Positions 8,064-15,712 of a DNA stretch of 64,000 nucleotides are shown here, one piece after another. This DNA comes from Myxococcaceae bacterium JPH2 (GTDB lineage: Bacteria > Myxococcota > Myxococcia > Myxococcales > Myxococcaceae). Below the pieces are notes generated by a model, which was given only the letters and a program-made list of their open reading frames with translations, was not told the origin of the DNA and did no database searches. Location: contig JAEMGR010000007.1 in the NCBI GenBank assembly GCA_016458225.1, forward strand, positions 124,001 to 188,000. Reading direction: 5' to 3'. The position numbers and the translations under genes are program-made. Numbering within the stretch: position 1 is the first letter of the stretch; each line of letters begins with the position of its first letter.

Positions 8064-9178
8064 GCCCACGCCTGCGAGGACTCGTCGCGCTGGCGCTGCT
8101 GCTCGTGCCCGTGTGGGCGAGCGCCGCGCCCAAGAAGCTCGTGCTCGTCTTCACGGGAGACAACGGGGGCGAGATCGCCCCCTGTGGTTGACGCCACAAC
8201 CCGTCTGGCGGTCTGGCCAGACGCGCGACGGTCCTCGAGCAGGAGCGCGCGAAGGGCGCGCCGGTGCTCGTGTTGGATGCAGGCAACGCCCTCTTCAAGA
8301 GCACCGACATTCGGGAGGACCCGACCGCGCGGGCGCGCGCGGAGCTGTTGCTCCAGCAGATGGAAGCGCAGGGCTATGCGGCCATGGCCGTGGGCGCGCG
8401 CGATCTCATGCTGGGCGTGGACTTCCTGAAGACGCGGACGAAGGGCACGAAGCTCAAGCTGCTCTCGGCCAACCTCACGGATGCGAAGGGCCAGCTCCTC
8501 TTTCCCGCCTCCCAGGTGGTGACCGCCGGGGGACTGAAGGTCGGCGTGGTGGGCGTGTCGCCGCCCACGGGGCCTGCCTTGCCCCCGGCGCCGCCCGTGC
8601 GCGGCCTGCCCGTGCTGCCGGCTGTTTCGGCCGAGGCTCGGCGGCTGCGCAAGGAGGAGCACGTGGACCTGGTGGTGGTGCTGGCCGCGGTGCCCTACGA
8701 CGCGACCGTGCGGCTCGCCCAGGATGTGGAGGGCGTGGACTTCGTCGTGCAGTCCCATGAGGGACGCGGCGAGGGCATGGCTCAGCGGCAGGGGCTCGCC
8801 ACGCTGATTCCCCCGGGCGAGCGGGGCCGGCAGGTCGCGAAGCTGGAGCTGTCCATCGACGGCCCGGGGCCCTTCGTGGACCTCTCCGAGTCCACCCGCG
8901 CGCGGGAGAGCCAGCGGATGGTGGAGAACAACATCGCCCGCGTGAAGGCGCGGCTCGGCACGGAGAAGGATGCCGCGCAGCGGGAGATGCTCACGCAGAC
9001 GCTCACGTCGTTCGAGGAGCGCCGCGAGTCGCTGCGCAAGCTCGCCGACGCGGCCTCCGCGGGCAAGAGCCGCACGCACCTGCTTTCCTACCTCCAGCTC
9101 ACCGAGTCGGTGGCCGCCGACCCCGCCGTGCAGCAGCGGGTGGAGCGCATCGAGCCCCCGGGCTCCGCGGCCCACTGA
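8060..9178 (+). CDS. predicted selenoprotein: exported 5'-nucleotidase/metallophosphatase-like protein with CGU motif
   Basis: A 372-residue product if TGA 8189-8191 is read as selenocysteine (Sec44). The GTG start at 8060 overlaps the previous stop; the first ~23 residues are a signal peptide (cleavage near ASAA-PK). Before the TGA the frame reads VFTGDNGGEIAPCG and after it RHNPSGGLARRATVLEQ, in the same frame, with no disruption. Related proteins known to me have P-C-G-C followed by a GGLARR segment, so Sec replaces the second Cys. A hairpin with the expected SECIS loop lies 10-32 bases downstream. The rest resembles the N-terminal domain of 5'-nucleotidases (VLVLDAGNALFKS, VGVVGVSPPT), but metal ligands are mostly missing and the C-terminal nucleotidase domain is absent. 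The conventional call would be a truncated gene from GTG 8264. Predicted: a periplasmic or secreted thiol/selenol redox protein; substrate unknown. Confidence 0.82.
8189..8191 (+). other. in-frame UGA, predicted selenocysteine codon
   Basis: This TGA is codon 44 counted from GTG 8060. It falls exactly where homologues known to me have the second Cys of a CGC motif, and coding sequence continues in the same frame for 328 more codons. Both flanks keep myxobacterial codon bias. A nonsense mutation or sequencing error is the alternative, but it would not explain the hairpin that follows. Confidence 0.8.
8192..8223 (+). promoter_or_regulatory. bacterial SECIS-like stem-loop
   Basis: Directly after the TGA, arm CGTCTGG (8202-8208) pairs perfectly with CCAGACG (8217-8223). 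C8209 can pair with G8216, leaving hexaloop GGTCTG (8210-8215). The first loop G is 18 nt after the UGA. From memory, E. coli fdhF has AGGUCU in the SECIS apical loop at about the same distance, and SelB recognises that GGUC sequence. Stem length, loop G positions and spacing all fit the bacterial SECIS rule. The element lies inside the coding sequence, as in other bacteria. Confidence 0.8.
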
Positions 9179-9383
9179 CGCGCGCCGCCCGCGTCCCAAC
9201 TCCGGACACGTCCCCCAGCCCCGAAACACAGGCAGGGCAGGGGACACGTGTTCTGGAGCCGCTGTTTCGTCTACGCTCCACGGGAAATCCGGGCCCACCG
9301 ATGTTTCAGCGACCCACACCCTGGGCTCGGAGTGCTTCCTGGGAGAAGGCGGCCGTGCCCTCCCGGGCCGGAAAGATACGAAC

Positions 9384-9848
9384 ATGAGCACCCAGACGAG
9401 CAGTGCCCCGGTTCAGGGCTCCCCGTGGCCCAACCGCATCATCCTGGCGATTTACTTCGTGTGCTTCTCCGTCGGGACGTACGCCCACCTCAGTGGCGTC
9501 ATCGCTCACGGCTTCCTGTACCAGTCCTCCGAGGGACTCCAGGCGCCCATGGGCGCCATCGCGGTGAACGACCTGTTCACCTTCCTCAACCCGCTGACCC
9601 TCGTGCTGCTCATCTTCAAGCGGCGCGCGGGCGTGGCCTCGGCGCTGCTCGTGGTCGGGCTGGTGTACGCGCTCAACCTCTTCCTCATGGCCTATTGGTG
9701 GACCACGGCGCACTACTTCCACTATTGGTGGATGCCGCTGAACGGAACCATGGGCCTGTTCATGTTGGCCACCGCGCGTCGGCTGTGGCGCGCCGCCGGC
9801 CCGGCGGCTCCGGCCCTGCAGGCGTCCGCCGCGCCCAGCGTGGGGTGA
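9384..9848 (+). CDS. small four-helix membrane protein, function unknown
   Basis: A 154-residue protein from ATG 9384. After a short polar N-terminus it has about four hydrophobic helices (from NRIILAIYFVCFSVGTYAHL to LNGTMGLFMLATARRLW) and an Ala/Pro tail. His residues occur in the helices and at their ends (THL-like and HYFHYWW segments), which could bind metal, but I recognise no family. The 205 bases upstream (9179-9383) hold no gene. It is followed by L31 on the same strand after 144 bases, with a promoter between, so it is probably monocistronic. Confidence 0.7.
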   Translation: MSTQTSSAPVQGSPWPNRIILAIYFVCFSVGTYAHLSGVIAHGFLYQSSEGLQAPMGAIAVNDLFTFLNPLTLVLLIFKRRAGVASALLVVGLVYALNLFLMAYWWTTAHYFHYWWMPLNGTMGLFMLATARRLWRAAGPAAPALQASAAPSVG

Positions 9849-9892
9849 GCAACCCCTCGGCCCCCCGCCCGTTGGCTGTCCCACACGCGGCC

Positions 9893-9921
9893 TTGAGAAA
9901 GGGCGGGCCGGCCGTTATAAG
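9893..9921 (+). promoter_or_regulatory. sigma-70-type promoter of rpmE
   Basis: TTGAGA (9893-9898) and TATAAG (9916-9921) are separated by 17 bases, the optimal spacing. The -10 box stands out in GC-rich surroundings. Transcription would begin near 9928, leaving a leader of about 65 bases before the L31 ATG at 9993. Confidence 0.55.
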
Positions 9922-9992
9922 CCCTGACCCACCTCAATCGCCGGACCTCCCACCCAATGGCGGGTGGGGGCAAGGCGCACTGGAGCGTTGCC

Positions 9993-10244
9993 ATGAAGCC
10001 CGACCTGCATCCGGTCTATCCGCCGTCCCGCGTCACCTGTGCGTGCGGCAACATCATCGAGACCCGGTCTACGCGCGGCTCGTTCGGCGTGGAAGTCTGC
10101 TCGAACTGCCACCCCTTCTTCACCGGTAAGTACAAGCTGCTCGACACGGCTGGCCGTATCGACCGCTTCAAGAAGAAGTACGCCGCCACGGACGCCGCGA
10201 AGAAGCAGGCCGCCGAGGCCGAGGCGAAGGGCAAGAAGGCCTAG
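9993..10244 (+). CDS. rpmE: 50S ribosomal protein L31
   Basis: An 83-residue L31. The start MKPDLHPVY is the family N-terminus, so ATG 9993 is preferred over the upstream in-frame start at 9957. Four cysteines (CAC near 16-18 and CSNC near 37-40) make it the zinc-binding C+ form rather than the zinc-free paralogue. The [24 protein letters not shown] core is typical; the tail is an Ala/Lys/Glu-rich extension slightly longer than in E. coli. Zinc-limited replacement by a C- paralogue elsewhere in the genome is possible but not visible here. Confidence 0.97.
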   Translation: MKPDLHPVYPPSRVTCACGNIIETRSTRGSFGVEVCSNCHPFFTGKYKLLDTAGRIDRFKKKYAATDAAKKQAAEAEAKGKKA

Positions 10245-10280
10245 GCGTCAGCCGGTCCTCAGGACTTCAGCAGTCCCCAC

Positions 10281-10328
10281 GAGCAGGGCAGTGGAGAGCC
10301 TCTCTTCAGAGGTGCTCCCGCCCTGCTC
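10281..10328 (+). terminator. nested hairpin downstream of rpmE
   Basis: Outer arms GAGCAGGGC (10281-10289) and GCCCTGCTC (10320-10328) pair perfectly. The interior can fold as GGAGAGCCTCT against AGAGGTGCTCC. It begins 36 bases after the rpmE stop, with no long T tract, so termination is likely but not certain. Confidence 0.5.
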
Positions 10329-10333
10329 GCGGC

Positions 10334-10398
10334 ATTTCTGGCCTCCGTTCCGCGTCAAGTTTTCGAGTGCTACAGGCCAGAAATTCGACGTAGCACTC
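10334..10398 (+). repeat. two interleaved perfect inverted repeats upstream of the methyltransferase
   Basis: Repeat A: ATTTCTGGCCT (10334-10344) with AGGCCAGAAAT (10374-10384), 11 bp perfect. Repeat B: GAGTGCTAC (10365-10373) with GTAGCACTC (10390-10398), 9 bp perfect. The order is A-B-A'-B', and B abuts A' directly. As RNA this has pseudoknot topology or two alternative hairpins; as DNA it could be two overlapping operators. It ends 57 bases before the methyltransferase ATG. Confidence 0.7.
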
Positions 10399-10455
10399 AG
10401 GTGACTGCACAGTCCGCCGCGTCCCACCCACGACGACGAGTCCGACGGAGGCGAG

Positions 10456-11334
10456 ATGTTCGCGGAAGCTGCTGCCCCTGCCCTGAAGATTGTCCGGCGC
10501 ACCCTCAATGACAGCGTGTACGCCAAGCGGGGCGAGGCCTATACCCTGCTCCAGGGCGACAGCCTGGAGATGATGGCCCAGCTGCCCGAGCAGTCCTTCG
10601 ACCTCATCTTCGCGGACCCCCCGTACTTCCTCTCCAACGGCGGCACCACCTGCAAGGGTGGCAAGCGCGTGTCCGTGGCCAAGGGCCAGTGGGACGTGTC
10701 GCGCGGCGTGGAGGAGGACCACCGCTTCACCACCGAGTGGCTGGCGGCCTGCCAGCGCCTGCTTCGCCCCTCGGGCACGCTGTGGGTGAGCGGCACCCAG
10801 CACGTCATCTTCAACGTCGGCTTCGCCATGCAGAAGCTCGGCTACAAGCTGCTCAACACCGTCACCTGGTACAAGCCCAACGCCAGCCCGAACCTGGCGT
10901 GCCGCTACTTCACGCACTCCACCGAGCTGCTCATCTGGGCCTCGCCCAAGTCCGGCGGCAAGCTCCAGCACACGTTCAACTACGCGCGCATGAAGGCGGA
11001 GAACGGCGGCAAGCAGATGCGCGACGTCTGGGCCCTGCCGCGCAACGGGGACGAAGAGTTGACCGCGGACGGCGCCGGCCGGATGTGGACGCAGACCGCG
11101 CCCCGCGGCGAGGAGAAGGCCTTTGGCAGCCACCCAACCCAGAAGCCGGTGGCCCTGCTGGAGCGCATCATCGAGGCGAGCTGCCCCGAGAACTCCCTCA
11201 TCCTGGATCCGTTCAACGGCAGCGGCACCACGGGCGTGGCCGCGCTGAAGGCCGGCCACCGCTACATCGGCATGGACATGAACCCGGAGTACCTGGCGCT
11301 GTCCAAGAAGCGCCTGGACGCGGTGGCGAAGTAG
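10456..11334 (+). CDS. beta-class DNA adenine N6-methyltransferase, solitary
   Basis: A 292-residue DNA methyltransferase. Motif IV DPPY comes first (LIFADPPYFLSNGGTTC, ~50-65) and the SAM-binding motif I is near the C-terminus (LDPFNGSGTTGVAAL, ~252), the order of beta-class enzymes such as CcrM, HinfI and DpnA. The segment after DPPY (GGKRVSVAKGQWD) recalls DpnA-type GATC enzymes, but recognition cannot be fixed by eye. A GGAGGCG ribosome site precedes the ATG. No restriction endonuclease is adjacent, so it is probably an orphan regulatory methyltransferase. Its upstream region carries the interleaved inverted repeats. Confidence 0.9.
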   Translation: MFAEAAAPALKIVRRTLNDSVYAKRGEAYTLLQGDSLEMMAQLPEQSFDLIFADPPYFLSNGGTTCKGGKRVSVAKGQWDVSRGVEEDHRFTTEWLAACQRLLRPSGTLWVSGTQHVIFNVGFAMQKLGYKLLNTVTWYKPNASPNLACRYFTHSTELLIWASPKSGGKLQHTFNYARMKAENGGKQMRDVWALPRNGDEELTADGAGRMWTQTAPRGEEKAFGSHPTQKPVALLERIIEASCPENSLILDPFNGSGTTGVAALKAGHRYIGMDMNPEYLALSKKRLDAVAK

Positions 11335-11356
11335 CCACCGCGCCCGCGCGGCGTGC

Positions 11357-13111
11357 TCAGCTCCTCGAGAGGATGAGCTCCACGCCCTGCCGCGCGATGG
11401 GGTGGTAGCGCTCCGAGTACTGCTGGAACAGAGCGCGCGCCCGTGCCCGGTGCTCGCGCGACGCGCCCAGCACGCCGTACAGGGGCTTGAGGTACTTCAT
11501 CCGGCCCACCTCGCCCAGGAACGCCTCGGCGCGCGTCAGCGCCGGCTCCCAGCCCGCGCGCACGGCCGCCACCAGCCACGTCACCAGCACCTCCGAGTTG
11601 CGGCTGTCCGTCAGGTGGAAGCGCTCGTCGAGCTGCCGGAACACGTCGCGTGACGTGCCCTGGGGCATCCCCTCCAGGAAGAGCTGCCACTCGGTGGGCG
11701 TCCAGTCCTTCACCGCCTCGGCCGTGGGCACCTTGCCCTTCCAGGACTCCAGCGCCTCCAGCCGCTTCGAGCGCGGGCTCGGCGCGTGCGCGGGCACCCC
11801 CGGCTGGTCCAGGTACGCCTCCGCGTTCACCTTGGCCAGGATGCCGGGCAGCTCCTTCTCCGTGAAGGTGATGAACTCCTCGGTGGTGAGCGCCCGGAAG
11901 CGGTAGGTGTCCAGGTAGCGGCGCAGGAAGCCGTCGAACGCCTCGCGCCCGGCCGCGTCCTCCATGGCCCTGAGCAAGAGGTAGCCCTTCTCGTAGGGGA
12001 CCTGGGAGAACGCCTCGTCGGGGTCCACGCCGTCCAGGTGCGTGCGCAGCGCCGTGAGCTGCGGGTGCGCGCGGAAGTGGTTCATCGCCTCGTCCAGCGC
12101 GCGCCGGCCCAGCGCGGCGTGGAGCGCGGCCACCTCGGGGCCCGCCAGCGCCTCCAGGATGCGGCGCTCGGCGAACACGGTGAAGCCCTCGTTCAGCCAG
12201 AAGTGCTCCGCCGATGCGTTGGTGACGAGGTTGCCCGTCCACGAGTGCGCCAACTCATGCGCCACCACGTTCACCAGGCTCTTGTCCCCCGCGATGAGCG
12301 TGGGCGTGAGGAAGGTGAGGCGCGGGTTCTCCATGCCGCCATACGGGAACGATGGGGGCATGGTGAGCAGGTCGAACCGCTCCCAGTCGTACGGCCCGAA
12401 CAGCGACTCCGCTGCCCGCAGCATCTCGTCCACGCCCGAGAACTCCTCCGCGGCGTCCTCCAAGAGCTCCGGCTCCGCCCACACCCGCGAGCGGGGCCCC
12501 AGCGTCCGCATGGCCAGGCTGCCCACCGCGAACGCCAGGAGGTACGGCGGCACCGGCTGCGGCATCTCGTAGTGCTCCTCGGCCTCCACCCCGTGCTCCT
12601 CCCGCCGCACGAAGCTGGCCGCCATCACCGCCTTGAGCGCCTTGGGCACCTGGAGCGTCGCCCGGTACCGGATGCGCAGGCGCGGCGTGTCCTGGAGCGG
12701 CACCACACTGCGCGCGTGGATGGCCTGGCACTGGCTGTAGAGGAACGGGTGCTGGCCCCCGGCCGTCTGGGAGGGCGTCAGCCACTGGAGCGCGCTGGCC
12801 TCGGGCGAGGTGCGGTAGCGCACGGTGAGCTGCTTCACGCCAGAGGGAAGCTGGATGCGCAGCCGGCTGCCCAGGATGGGCTCCGGAGGTGACACCTGGA
12901 AGGGTAGGGGATGACCCTGGCCATCCACCACGGAGCGGATGTCGAGGTCTCTCGTGTCCAGGTCCAGAGGCCCCGCGGACGCTTCCTTCAGCGTCAGGGT
13001 GGCCTCCGCGTGCAGGCGGCGCGTCCGGAAATCGACGCGGGCCTTCCAGTCCAGCGTTTCCGTCTCCGGCTGCGTGTCGTCGTTGTACGAGTGCGGGTCG
13101 AGGCGAGCCAT
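11357..13111 (-). CDS. M1 family zinc aminopeptidase
   Basis: A 584-residue metallopeptidase. The zinc motif HELAHSW with the third ligand in FWLNE (HExxH-x18-E, ~285-308) and the exopeptidase motif GGMEN (in FPYGGMENPRLTF) are intact, and the N-terminal beta domain precedes them. Start ATG at 13111 (MARLDPHSYND) is chosen because the frame stays open far upstream only in antisense to the next gene. It lacks a signal peptide, so it is probably cytosolic and trims N-terminal residues. It is shorter than the ~850-residue PepN class and ends soon after the catalytic domain with a HEAT-like helical region. Divergent from the beta-oxidation operon. Confidence 0.93.
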   Translation of the reverse strand: MARLDPHSYNDDTQPETETLDWKARVDFRTRRLHAEATLTLKEASAGPLDLDTRDLDIRSVVDGQGHPLPFQVSPPEPILGSRLRIQLPSGVKQLTVRYRTSPEASALQWLTPSQTAGGQHPFLYSQCQAIHARSVVPLQDTPRLRIRYRATLQVPKALKAVMAASFVRREEHGVEAEEHYEMPQPVPPYLLAFAVGSLAMRTLGPRSRVWAEPELLEDAAEEFSGVDEMLRAAESLFGPYDWERFDLLTMPPSFPYGGMENPRLTFLTPTLIAGDKSLVNVVAHELAHSWTGNLVTNASAEHFWLNEGFTVFAERRILEALAGPEVAALHAALGRRALDEAMNHFRAHPQLTALRTHLDGVDPDEAFSQVPYEKGYLLLRAMEDAAGREAFDGFLRRYLDTYRFRALTTEEFITFTEKELPGILAKVNAEAYLDQPGVPAHAPSPRSKRLEALESWKGKVPTAEAVKDWTPTEWQLFLEGMPQGTSRDVFRQLDERFHLTDSRNSEVLVTWLVAAVRAGWEPALTRAEAFLGEVGRMKYLKPLYGVLGASREHRARARALFQQYSERYHPIARQGVELILSRS

Positions 13112-13173
13112 GGAAGGCCCGCTTGTAGTCGGTGTGCCGACCTCCTGGCGAGCACCCCCGACATGGATGCAGG

Positions 13174-13200
13174 TTGACTTCCGGGTCAATCGCCTACATT
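13174..13200 (+). promoter_or_regulatory. candidate promoter with overlapping operator for the fad operon
   Basis: TTGAC (13174-13178) and GTCAA (13185-13189) form an inverted repeat with a 6-base spacer. TTGACT also reads as a -35 box, followed by TACATT (13195-13200) after 15 bases, a short spacing. A TetR-type fatty-acid regulator is an attractive guess; nothing in the window encodes one. Confidence 0.35.
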
Positions 13201-13237
13201 TGTGCAATCCCCTCTTCCATTTAGGGAGCCATTTCCG

Positions 13238-15631
13238 ATGACGACGCGGATCCGAAAAGTGGCGGTGCTGGGCGCTGGCGTGATGGGCAGCGGCATTGCC
13301 GCCCACCTGGCCAACTCCGGCGTGCGCGCGCTGCTGCTGGACATCGTTCCCCCGAAGGCCGCTCCGGGCGAGGACACTTCGTCCAAGGCGTTTCGCAACA
13401 AGTTCGCGCAGGGCGCGCTGGCGAACATGCGCAAGCAGAAGCCCAGCCCCATCGTGTCCGAGCAGGTGTTCACGGCCATCGAAGTGGGCAACTTCGACGA
13501 TGACATGCACCGGCTGGCCGAGTGCGACTGGGTCATCGAGGTGGTGAAGGAGGACCTGGCCGTCAAGCAGGCCCTGTTCGCGAAGGTGGAGCAGCACGCC
13601 CGCAAGGACGCCATCGTCAGCAGCAACACCTCGGGTCTCTCCATCGTCGGGATGACCCAGGGGCGCGGCGCGGAGTTCAAGAAGCGCTTCCTGGTGACGC
13701 ACTTCTTCAACCCCGTGCGCTACATGAAGCTCCTGGAGCTGGTGTCCGGCCCGGAGACCGACCCCGCCGTGGTGAAGCTGGTGCACCGCTTTGGCGAGGA
13801 GGTGCTCGGCAAGGGCATCGTCTACGGCAAGGACACCACGAACTTCATCGCCAACCGCATTGGCGTGTACGGGATGATGCGGACCATCGCCGACATGGCG
13901 AAGGCGGAGATGTCCATCGAGGAGGTGGACAAGATTTTCGGACCGGCCATGGGCCGTCCCAAGTCCGCCGTCTTCCGCACCGCGGACATCGTCGGTCTGG
14001 ACACGTTCATCCACGTGGCCAAGAACTGTTACGACACGCTCACCCAGGATGAAGAGCGCAACGTCTTCGCCATCCCCGAGTTCCTCCAGAAGATGGTGGA
14101 GAAGGGGATGCTGGGCGACAAGAGCGGCGGCGGCTTCTACAAGAAGAACAAGGGCGGCGAGGGCGAGAAGGAGATCCTCGCGCTCGACCTGAAGACGCTC
14201 GAGTACAAGCCGCAGCAGAAGGTGCGCTACCCGTCGCTGGGCGCCGCCAAGGACATCGAGGACGTGCGCGAGCGCGTGGCCTCGGTGCTCAACGGCGATG
14301 ACAAGGCCGCCAAGTTCGCCGAGCACGTCACCCTGGACGTGCTGGCCTACACGAGCCGCCGCATCCCCGAGATTGCCGACGACGTGGTCAACGTGGACCG
14401 CGGCGTGCGCTGGGGCTTCGGCTGGGACCTGGGGCCCTTCGAGGTCTGGGACGCCTACGGCGTGAAGAAGGGCGTGGAGCGCATGAAGGCGCTCGGCCTG
14501 CAGCCCGCCAAGTGGGTGGAGGAGATGCTGGCCAAGGGCCGCACGTCCTTCTACGGCGTGGAGAACGGCCGCGACACGTACTGGGACATCCCCACCCAGT
14601 CCGTGAAGGTGGTGCCGGAGAACGCGCGCACGATGCGCGTGGAGTACCTCAAGCGCGGCAACAAGAAGATTACCGGCAACGACAGCGCCACGCTGTGGGA
14701 CATGGGCGACGGCGCCACGCTCTTGGAGTTCCACTCCAAGATGAACTCCATCGACGATGACATCATCGCGATGATGAACACCGCGCTGGACGAGACGGAG
14801 AAGAACTTCCGCGGTCTCGTCATCGGCAACGACGGCTCCAACTTCTCCGCCGGCGCCAACATCATGGCGATGCTGATGGCGGCCAAGAGCGAGGAGTTCG
14901 ACGCCATCCGCAAGATGGCGGCGGCGTTCCAGGCGGCCAACCAGCGCATGCGCTACAGCCCGGTGCCGGTGGTGACGGCGCCCTTCAACCTGACCCTGGG
15001 CGGCGGCGCCGAGGCGGCCATGGGCGGCAACGCCATCCAGGCCAGCGCCGAGACGTACATGGGCCTGGTGGAAGTCGGCGTGGGCCTGATTCCTGGCGGC
15101 GGCGGCACCATGATGCTGCTGCGCAACGTGTTCGGCGCCTACGCGGCGGACAAGGACTTCGACGCGCTGCCCTTCCTCAAGAAGGTCTTCCTGGCCATCG
15201 GCATGGCCAAGGTCGCCACCAGCGCCGAGGAGGCCCGCGAGATTGGCTTCCTGTCCGCGCAGGACGGCATCACGGCCAACCGCGACTTCCTCCTGTCGGA
15301 CGCGAAGGCTCGGGTGCTCGGCATGGCGGACGCGGGCTTCCGTCCGCCGCGTCCCACCCGGTTCCGGCTGCCGGGGCCCAGCGGCGCGGCCACCATCGAC
15401 ATGATGCTGTACGACATGCAGCTCAATAATCAGATCAGCGCCCACGACCGGAAGATCGCCCAGAAGCTGGCGCGCGTGCTGTCCGGTGGTGACACCAGCC
15501 CGCAGGTGCTCGTCACCGAGGAGCGGCTGCTGGAGCTGGAGCTGGAGGCCTTCTTGAGCCTCATCGCCGAGCCGAAGACGCAGGACCGCCTGATGTTCAT
15601 GCTGGAGAAGGGCAAGCCGCTGCGGAACTAG
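13238..15631 (+). CDS. 3-hydroxyacyl-CoA dehydrogenase / enoyl-CoA hydratase fusion (FadN-like order)
   Basis: A 797-residue bifunctional beta-oxidation enzyme from ATG 13238 (MTTRIRKVAVLGAGVMGSG; an upstream in-frame start at 13202 precedes the ribosome site GGGAG). The dehydrogenase NAD-binding fold is N-terminal (GAGVMGSG, 12-19) with catalytic His in LVTHFFNPVRYM, followed by its C-terminal domains; the enoyl-CoA hydratase/crotonase domain lies after ~485 (SNFSAGANIMAM, GGGAEAAMGG). This order is opposite to E. coli FadB/FadJ and matches Bacillus FadN-type proteins. With the thiolase encoded 81 bases downstream it would catalyse the hydration, dehydrogenation and thiolysis steps. Confidence 0.95.
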   Translation: MTTRIRKVAVLGAGVMGSGIAAHLANSGVRALLLDIVPPKAAPGEDTSSKAFRNKFAQGALANMRKQKPSPIVSEQVFTAIEVGNFDDDMHRLAECDWVIEVVKEDLAVKQALFAKVEQHARKDAIVSSNTSGLSIVGMTQGRGAEFKKRFLVTHFFNPVRYMKLLELVSGPETDPAVVKLVHRFGEEVLGKGIVYGKDTTNFIANRIGVYGMMRTIADMAKAEMSIEEVDKIFGPAMGRPKSAVFRTADIVGLDTFIHVAKNCYDTLTQDEERNVFAIPEFLQKMVEKGMLGDKSGGGFYKKNKGGEGEKEILALDLKTLEYKPQQKVRYPSLGAAKDIEDVRERVASVLNGDDKAAKFAEHVTLDVLAYTSRRIPEIADDVVNVDRGVRWGFGWDLGPFEVWDAYGVKKGVERMKALGLQPAKWVEEMLAKGRTSFYGVENGRDTYWDIPTQSVKVVPENARTMRVEYLKRGNKKITGNDSATLWDMGDGATLLEFHSKMNSIDDDIIAMMNTALDETEKNFRGLVIGNDGSNFSAGANIMAMLMAAKSEEFDAIRKMAAAFQAANQRMRYSPVPVVTAPFNLTLGGGAEAAMGGNAIQASAETYMGLVEVGVGLIPGGGGTMMLLRNVFGAYAADKDFDALPFLKKVFLAIGMAKVATSAEEAREIGFLSAQDGITANRDFLLSDAKARVLGMADAGFRPPRPTRFRLPGPSGAATIDMMLYDMQLNNQISAHDRKIAQKLARVLSGGDTSPQVLVTEERLLELELEAFLSLIAEPKTQDRLMFMLEKGKPLRN

Positions 15632-15678
15632 CGGGCGGCCTGTACTCATTGGTTTCCATGAAACGCCATCTGAAATCA

Positions 15679-15697
15679 GCCCGGTGGCTCACCGGGC
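15679..15697 (+). other. intercistronic hairpin before the thiolase ribosome site
   Basis: GCCCGGT (15679-15685) pairs with ACCGGGC (15691-15697) around a 5-base loop. It ends immediately before AAGGAG, the ribosome site of the thiolase gene. It may protect or separate the two cistrons; it has no T tract. Confidence 0.4.
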
Positions 15698-15712
15698 AAG
15701 GAGACACCTGAG

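Noticed and set aside
8060-8191. Pseudogene or nonsense mutation explanation for the TGA
   Set aside because: Codon use and frame are intact on both sides, the TGA replaces exactly an expected Cys, and a correctly spaced GGTCTG-loop hairpin follows. Not excluded without genome-wide selB/selC check.
8264-9178. Separate gene starting at GTG 8264
   Set aside because: The frame is continuous with the signal peptide and PCG segment upstream; starting here removes the export signal and the GGLARR core, and ignores the SECIS-like hairpin.
9230-9255. ACACGTGT palindrome region as an operator
   Set aside because: Only a short palindrome without a second copy or promoter context; expected by chance in this length of GC-rich DNA.
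13112-15649. Extension of the M1 aminopeptidase frame leftward-to-right across the beta-oxidation gene
   Set aside because: The frame is open only because it is antisense to coding sequence; the enzyme start MARLDPHS at 13111 fits the family.
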